A DNA stretch of 64,000 nucleotides, taken from NCBI GenBank assembly GCA_016710635.1, contig JADJVL010000002.1, positions 266,656-330,655 on the forward strand, read 5' to 3'. This document shows, in pieces, positions 58,908 to 64,000 of this stretch. Source of the DNA: Holophagaceae bacterium (lineage in GTDB: Bacteria; Acidobacteriota; Holophagae; Holophagales; Holophagaceae). The notes under the pieces are model-generated. The model was not told the origin of the DNA and ran no database searches. It saw only the letters and a list, made by a program, of their open reading frames with translations. Within the stretch, counting starts at the first letter, position 1, and each line of letters starts with the position of its first letter. A program made the translations under genes and the position numbers.

Positions 58908-59069
58908 GGAAGCCCTGCATCGAATTGACGAGGGCTGGGTCCATCTTGATGGGAGTGGCGCGGGCCGGGATGCCGCCGCCCGCCGTCAACACGGGCAACC
59001 CACGCACTTAGCGCTGGGGTATGGATCCTGCATTCGTCCTTCCCCGTCTTCCCTTCCGAGGTCTGGCCC

Positions 59070-60311
59070 ATGCGCATCCCTTCACGCCATCTCCTGCCGA
59101 CCTGCGCCCTGGTGGCGCTGGCGGCCCCCTTCGCCCTGCACGGACAGATCAGCATCACCCTGACGGTGGGGCCGCCGCCGCTGCCCTACTATGAGCAGCC
59201 CCGCTGCCCCGAGGTCGGCTATGCCTGGGCGCCGGGCTACTGGGCCTGGGGTGAGGATGGCTACTACTGGGTACCGGGCACCTGGGTCCTGGTCCCGGAA
59301 CCCGGCCTGCTGTGGACGCCGGGCTACTGGGGCTGGAACGAAGGGTCCTTCATGTTCCATCGGGGCTATTGGGGCCTTGAGGTGGGCTTCTATGGCGGCA
59401 TCAACTACGGCTATGGCTATGGCGGGTCGGGCTTCGATGGCGGCTACTGGCGGGGCCGGGACTACTACTACAACCGCGCGGTGGCCAATGTGAACATCAC
59501 CCAGGTGACCCACGTCTACACCCGGACGGTGGTTGTCCGGAATGTCACCGCCATCGCCTACAACGGAGGCAACGGGGGCATCGCCGCCGCACCGAGCCCT
59601 CGGGAGCGGACGGCGGAACGGGAAAACCGCGTGCCGCCGACCCGGGACCAGGAGCGCCACCATGAGCGCGCCAGCCAGGACCGCGTCCTGCTGGCCTCCG
59701 TCAACCGCGGCCGGCCCGCCGTGGCCGCCACCGCGCGGCCCGCCGACTTCACACCGGGCAATATCGTGGCGGCCCGGGCTCCAGGCGGGCGCGTGCCGGA
59801 AGCCACCCTGAAGGCGACCGCCCGGACGATGCCGCCGCCGATTCGGAACGCGCCCGCCGTGGAACCGGAGCGGCGGAGGGAAGCACCGTCGACCGCCCCC
59901 CGAAATGCGCCGCGCCAGGAAGTGTCTCCTGGGAGACCTTCGCCGGAACGGCGTCCTGACGCATCTCCGCGCCCGGCGCCCGCACCCATCCAGGCGCCGG
60001 AGGCCCGCAGGCCCGCTCCGCCGATGCGCCCCGCGCCCCCGGTGCGCAATGAACCGCTCCGCCGGGCTCCCGAACGGGAGAACGATCCCGTCGACCGCCC
60101 CATGCCCATGCGTCCGCGTCCGCCGGTGGCCCGTCCGACTCCCGAACCCCGTCGCGAGGCTCCGCCCTCCCGTCCCGAGACGCCCGCCCGCCGGGAGCCT
60201 CCGCCATCGGAGACCAGGCCCCAGCGCAAGTCTCCCGAAGAGCCTGGAAACCAGCCCAGAAGGCCGGCTTCCCCCCGGGACAAGGACAAGAAGGAACGTG
60301 AAGGCGCGTGA
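59070..60311 (+). CDS. YXWGXW-repeat exported protein
   Basis: 413 residues. Signal peptide, then two YXWGXW-type repeats at about 48-100 (YAWAPGYWAWGEDGYYWVPGTW; LLWTPGYWGWNEGSFMFHRG) and a Gly/Tyr-rich run (about 105-130). From about 190 the sequence is a long, disordered Pro/Arg/Glu region (RREAPPSRPETPARREPPP). Probably outer-membrane or surface-bound through the aromatic repeats; the tail may bind peptidoglycan or anionic polymers. It has its own 162-base upstream region. The stop overlaps the first possible GTG of the next gene. Confidence 0.85.
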   Translation: MRIPSRHLLPTCALVALAAPFALHGQISITLTVGPPPLPYYEQPRCPEVGYAWAPGYWAWGEDGYYWVPGTWVLVPEPGLLWTPGYWGWNEGSFMFHRGYWGLEVGFYGGINYGYGYGGSGFDGGYWRGRDYYYNRAVANVNITQVTHVYTRTVVVRNVTAIAYNGGNGGIAAAPSPRERTAERENRVPPTRDQERHHERASQDRVLLASVNRGRPAVAATARPADFTPGNIVAARAPGGRVPEATLKATARTMPPPIRNAPAVEPERRREAPSTAPRNAPRQEVSPGRPSPERRPDASPRPAPAPIQAPEARRPAPPMRPAPPVRNEPLRRAPERENDPVDRPMPMRPRPPVARPTPEPRREAPPSRPETPARREPPPSETRPQRKSPEEPGNQPRRPASPRDKDKKEREGA

Positions 60312-60349
60312 TCCTGAGCCTGAAGCCGGGCCCGCAGGAGGCCTGCAGG

Positions 60350-61732
60350 ATGTCCGCCGTGGCGGGCCGGCTACAGCGTGGGCTGGCCCTGGCGGCCGCC
60401 CTGCTGCTGACCGCCTGCGCCCGCCTGCCGGACATGGAACCGATGAAGGGATCCCTCGAGGCGCCGGCGAAACCCAGCGTCATGGGCGCCCACGGCAAGC
60501 TGGGCGACCGGGCCGCCGCGGCCCAGCTGCCCCGGCGCCTGGGGCTCTCGAAGGTTGACGCCACGCGCCTGGTGGCGCTGGAGGAGGCCGTCACCGGCAA
60601 GCCCCTCATCGCCGGCAACAAGGTCACCCTGCTCTTCGACGGGCCCACGATCATCTCGGCCATGATGGCCGCGGTCGCCGCCGCCCGCGACAGCATCAAC
60701 CTGGAGACCTACCTCTTCGATCAGGATGAGCTGGGCATCCGGTTCGCGGACCTGCTCATCGCCAAGCAGAAGGAGGGCGTCCAGGTCAGCATCATCTACG
60801 ACTGCGTCGGCACCCTGGGCACCCCGGAGTCCTTCTTCACGCGCATGCAGGAGGCCGGCATCCGCCTGCTGCCCTTCCATCCCGTGAGCCCGCTCCACAA
60901 CTTCGGCCGCTGGCGGATCAACAACCGCGACCACCGGAAGATCCTCGTGGTGGACGGCAAGGTGGCCTTCACCGGCGGCGTGAACATCACCGCCGCCTAT
61001 GCCCGTGGCTCCCTGTTCCGCGCCAAGGACAAGAACCCCGTCGCGGTGGGTTGGCGGGAGACGCACCTGCAGATCGAAGGTCCCGCCGTGGCGGCCCTGC
61101 AGTGGATGTTCCTGGACAACTGGGCCAGCCAGAAGGAGAGCATCCTGCCGGAGCGGGACTACTTCCCGCCCCTCGCCACCGCCGGCGACAAGGTGGTGCG
61201 GGTGCTCGCCAGCGAACCCAAGGGCGCGCCGGAGATCTTCAAGGCCTACTACCTCGCCGTGACGGGCGCCAGGACCTCGATCCACATCACGGCCGCCTAC
61301 TTCGTCCCGGACCGCCAGACCCTGAAAAGCCTCACCACCGCCGCCCGCCGCGGGGTGGACGTGAAGATCATCCTGCCCAGCGTCACCGATGGCCCCCTGG
61401 TCTTCCGGGCCAGCCGCTCCTACTACGACCGGATGCTGAAGGCCGGAATCAGGGTCTACGAGCTGAAGAAGGCGGTGCTGCACGCCAAGACGGCGGTCAT
61501 CGACGGGACCTGGTCCACCGTGGGCTCCACCAACATGGACACGCGGAGCTTCCTGCACAACAAGGAGGTCAACGTGGTGGTCCTGGGGGAGGAATTCGGC
61601 CGCGAGCTGGAGCGGGCCTTTCAGGACGACCTCGCGGATTCCACGGAGATCAGCCTGGAGTGGTGGCGCCGCCGGGCCTTCGCCCAGCGCGTCAAGGAGC
61701 GCCTCGCCCGCCTGTTGGCCTATTGGCTCTGA
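60350..61732 (+). CDS. Phospholipase D/cardiolipin synthase family lipoprotein
   Basis: About 460 residues from MSAVAGRLQRGLALAAALLLTAC; AGGAGG lies eight bases upstream, so this ATG is preferred over the GTG at 60308 that overlaps the previous stop. LLTAC is a lipobox. Two HKD motifs: DHRKILVVDGKVAFTGG (H at about 195) and VLHAKTAVIDGTWSTVGSTNMD (H at about 378), each HxKx4D. Cardiolipin synthases of the ClsB/C type have this layout; lipoprotein anchoring suggests action at the outer membrane or periplasm. It may instead hydrolyse phosphodiesters. Its 3' end overlaps the convergent decarboxylase gene by 13 bases. Confidence 0.9.
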   Translation: MSAVAGRLQRGLALAAALLLTACARLPDMEPMKGSLEAPAKPSVMGAHGKLGDRAAAAQLPRRLGLSKVDATRLVALEEAVTGKPLIAGNKVTLLFDGPTIISAMMAAVAAARDSINLETYLFDQDELGIRFADLLIAKQKEGVQVSIIYDCVGTLGTPESFFTRMQEAGIRLLPFHPVSPLHNFGRWRINNRDHRKILVVDGKVAFTGGVNITAAYARGSLFRAKDKNPVAVGWRETHLQIEGPAVAALQWMFLDNWASQKESILPERDYFPPLATAGDKVVRVLASEPKGAPEIFKAYYLAVTGARTSIHITAAYFVPDRQTLKSLTTAARRGVDVKIILPSVTDGPLVFRASRSYYDRMLKAGIRVYELKKAVLHAKTAVIDGTWSTVGSTNMDTRSFLHNKEVNVVVLGEEFGRELERAFQDDLADSTEISLEWWRRRAFAQRVKERLARLLAYWL

Positions 61733-63230
61733 GCCACGGGGGCCGAGTGTCCCTCCGCGAGGGAGACCAGCACTTCCTCCCGGGCGGCGCGGACGCACTT
61801 GAGCACCCAGTCCATGACCTCGGGGGTGATGAAGACATTCATGGGAAACGATTTCAGGGCGTAGACCACGGCCTCCGGGTCCGTGCCATCGCGGTTGTAG
61901 CGGGCGTTCCGGAAGCCGGTGGTGAAGCTCAGATAGGGCGTGTGCCGGCCGTCGAGCAGCTTGCCGGCCCGGAACCACTCGAAGAGCTTGTCGCCGATGG
62001 CCTCGGTGAGCCGGTTGTACCGCAGCAGTTCCGCGCGGCAGGCCGGATCGTCCAGCTCCCGGGCGCACTGGGTCTTGGCGTCCAGGCCGTCCGGGTAGGT
62101 CCGGAACAGCGTGACCAGACCGGAATCTTCGGCGTTCACGCAGACCATGTCCGGGGCGGCCGCGAGGAGGTCGCAGAGATGGAGCCGGGTCTCCAGGATT
62201 CCCCCAGGATCGCCTGCATGCCCTCCTTCCCGAAATGCCCAGGCGTCTCCCACCCGGCGAGGGAGCCCGAGGCGGTGCGGGAGACCTCCAGGGTGTAGTA
62301 CATCGGGTTGTAGGGCGTGCGCGCCTGGAGGTAGGCATCGGTGCCGCGGCGGTGGATCGATTCGAATTCAGCGGCATCCCGGTACAGGAAGCAGCTGCTG
62401 ACGTAGGGGGCCCATCCAACCTTGTGGAAGTCGATGCCCACGGCGTCCGCATGGCGGAGCTCCGCCATGGCCTGCCCGTTCCGTCGCAGGATCAGCAGGG
62501 CGCGCGCGGAGAACTCGAGGGGGTTCGCCTCGAAATCGTAGTCCCTGAAGAAGATCCAGGACCAGCCCACCACGGCGTCCGCATAGAGGACGGCCTTGCC
62601 GAAGCCCGGCGGATTGGGATGCTGGTCCAGAAGCGCGCGCACCTCCCCCAGGGGGTCGAAGGCGTTGGCGTCCGTGGTGCCCATGGTGCAGATCACCGTG
62701 GCCACGGGGACGCCCTTGGCGGCCAGCTCCTGCAGGATCTCCCCCAGGTGGCCGAGGTCCATCCGATTGGTGGCTTCGTCGGTGCGGACGAGCACCACAT
62801 TGTCCATGCCCAGCCCGGTCCAGTCCGTGGCGTTCTGCCGGACGTAGTGGGCCTGCTGGGAGCAGATGACCTTGGCGTCCGTGCGGATGCCCCGCGTCCT
62901 TGAGTGCGGCAGCACCCGGGTCAGGCCGTACTTCACGCCATAGGTGAAGCAGCCGCCGCCGCCATAGGTATAGATGGCGCCGGTGGCCAGGGGATCCCAG
63001 CCCAGGAGGTTGCCCAGCATGCCGGCGGTCTCGAGTTCCGCGCGATGCACGTTCCACGCGTACTCGCCTTCGAGGGTGTTGGGGGCGAAGACCTGGGACA
63101 GCATGGAGGCGATGATGGCCGCCGTGTTGGACTGGGGACTGACATTGCACATCGTCAGGGGGCTGCCCCAGTTGGGCGCGCCGTTGAAGAGCGCCACAAC
63201 GCCATCCAGCACGGCCTCGAGGTCTCCCAT
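61720..63230 (-). pseudogene. PLP-dependent decarboxylase (frameshifted)
   Basis: Two overlapping frames make one fold-type I amino-acid decarboxylase of about 503 residues when one base is restored at 62201-62205, a five-C run (GMQAILG should continue as GILETRLHL). The PLP lysine is in VGIDFHKVGWAPYVSSC, and the Asp that pairs with the PLP pyridine nitrogen is in LYADAVVGWSW. Aromatic/glutamate-type decarboxylases share these blocks. Upstream of the ATG at 63230 the frame continues with family-like NVAEINQAM but meets a TAG stop near 63290, so N-terminal residues may also be lost. The substrate cannot be given. It overlaps the convergent phospholipase gene by 13 bases. Confidence 0.8.
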
Positions 63231-63583
63231 CGCCTGGTTGATCTCTGCGACGTTGCGACGTCGGGAGTAAAAGCTCAGGCCAGGGCGCCGCTATCGCCCC
63301 AAAGAAAGCCGGGGCCGGACTTGGCGGGGCGGAGCCGGTCAGGCTTCGCGACGGTGACGCCGACCTGCCAGGCTGGGGATCCTCGGTTCCCCGGAAGGGG
63401 ACGAAACTCCCGAGCCATCGGCGCTCAGTGCCTCGCCCAGATCGGCACGACCTCGAGGACACCGCCTTCAGGCTGCGCGGTCTTCGAAGGCCCCGGACCA
63501 GATGCATCCGCGACCGGGAAGCCTAGTTCGGCTTGATTCATCGGGAATGCTCGTCCAGCCCAGGAGATGCCAGGCGCCGGACT
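63231..63583. other. Intergenic region with no gene seen
   Basis: 353 bases between the decarboxylase and the CsbD gene. I find no tRNA, no convincing ORF with local codon bias, and no clear terminator. The first ~60 bases (63231-63290) read as family-like N-terminal sequence for the decarboxylase and are probably a decayed or misread 5' part of that gene. Confidence 0.6.
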
Positions 63584-63805
63584 TCAGGCCCGGTCGTCCT
63601 TGGCGTGCTCCAGCTTGGAGGACCAGGCGTCGATCTGCTTCTCGGCCTCTTCCTTCAGGATTCCGTAGTGCTCCTGAAGCTTGCCGGCCAGCTGCTCCCG
63701 CTTGCCCGCGACGCCCTTGAGGTCGTCATCCGTGAGCTTGGCCCATTGGGTCCGGGCCTTGCCTGCCACCTGATGCCACTGGCCTTCGATTTGATCCCAA
63801 TTCAT
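63584..63805 (-). CDS. CsbD family stress protein
   Basis: 73 residues. It is CsbD from end to end: MNWDQIEGQWHQVAGKARTQWAKLTDDDL, then a helical Glu/Lys-rich stretch. CsbD proteins are small, abundant, general-stress proteins with a three-helix bundle and unknown molecular function. This extends the stress theme of the island at 48.8-55.5 kb. The 194 bases beyond its start hold no gene I can support. Confidence 0.93.
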   Translation of the reverse strand: MNWDQIEGQWHQVAGKARTQWAKLTDDDLKGVAGKREQLAGKLQEHYGILKEEAEKQIDAWSSKLEHAKDDRA

Positions 63806-64000
63806 GGCGGACTCCTGCGGAGGTTCGTTGTCGAAAGACAGCGGAACGCGCCGGCTCGGAAGACCCGGAACGATGCGCCTGTGCCGACCCTTGGAAGGCC
63901 AGCTTGCGTGAGAACCGCAGCAATATCCGCACCGCGGGAATCGAAATGGCTAACCACATGAAGCGACAGCAGGATCAAGGTCTGACACAGCGGGAGCAAC

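Noticed and set aside
1..64000. tRNA, rRNA, CRISPR arrays, insertion sequences or phage genes
   Set aside because: Intergenic gaps were inspected for T-loop strings, regularly spaced repeats and transposase or integrase motifs; none was found. The only long tandem repeats are coding Ig domains.
63806..64000. Short minus-strand ORFs at the right edge
   Set aside because: They lack local codon bias and Shine-Dalgarno signals and overlap the probable csbD promoter region.

Overview
The window is a high-GC bacterial chromosome segment with strong GC3 bias, dense gene packing and many 1-4 base stop/start overlaps. The gene content suggests Acidobacteriota, most likely the Holophagae (Geothrix-like). 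It includes a reaction-centre-type cytochrome c, split glycine decarboxylase, an XylR_N/V4R sigma54 activator, YXWGXW and DUF3494 proteins, and a large set of exported proteins of unknown function. That placement is inferred from gene content, not tested. I see no rRNA, tRNA, CRISPR array, insertion sequence or prophage.

Layout. 1-17.2 kb is mostly housekeeping: an Lrp/AsnC regulator; a minus-strand run of cytochrome c, PepSY-helix protein, DUF4920 protein, gcvPB and gcvPA; a single-domain response regulator; rph; rpiB; a plus-strand SNF2 helicase/SWIM protein pair; ridA; glpK; a lytic transglycosylase; and a DinG-type helicase. 17.3-19.4 kb holds a lower-GC lipoprotein and a DUF5939/adenylate cyclase. 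19.6-34.9 kb is one tightly coupled five-gene plus-strand operon of exported proteins: propeller protein, VIT/vWA protein, a 2579-residue repeat protein, a 511-residue exported protein, and a transpeptidase-SpoIID fusion. It is the best candidate here for an undescribed system, probably acting on the cell envelope.

34.9-43.3 kb carries an MgtC/DUF4010 membrane protein, a DsrE-like gene destroyed by a roughly 220 bp poly-G/C block, a DUF302 protein, a chalcone-isomerase-like protein, and a signalling cluster (PAS protein, CheB-CheR-PAS fusion, sigma54 activator). 43.4-48.7 kb encodes exported surface proteins: a lipoprotein, an Ig-repeat/DUF3494 protein and a tandem-OmpA porin-like protein, ending in a strong hairpin. 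48.8-55.5 kb is a stress and envelope-maintenance island of small proteins: BON, two Lmo0937-like, Dps, DUF948, three YtxH-like, PRC-barrel and OmpA. 55.5-61.7 kb carries a hydrolase, an AI-2E family permease, an Nramp-like transporter with non-canonical metal-site motifs, a YXWGXW protein and a phospholipase D/cardiolipin synthase. The right end has a frameshifted PLP decarboxylase and a CsbD protein.

Sequence quality matters here. Three otherwise intact genes (near 23000, 34018 and 62203) are each broken by what looks like loss of one base in a G or C run, and the DsrE-like gene is overwritten by poly-G. Together these look like sequencing or assembly errors rather than true pseudogenes.
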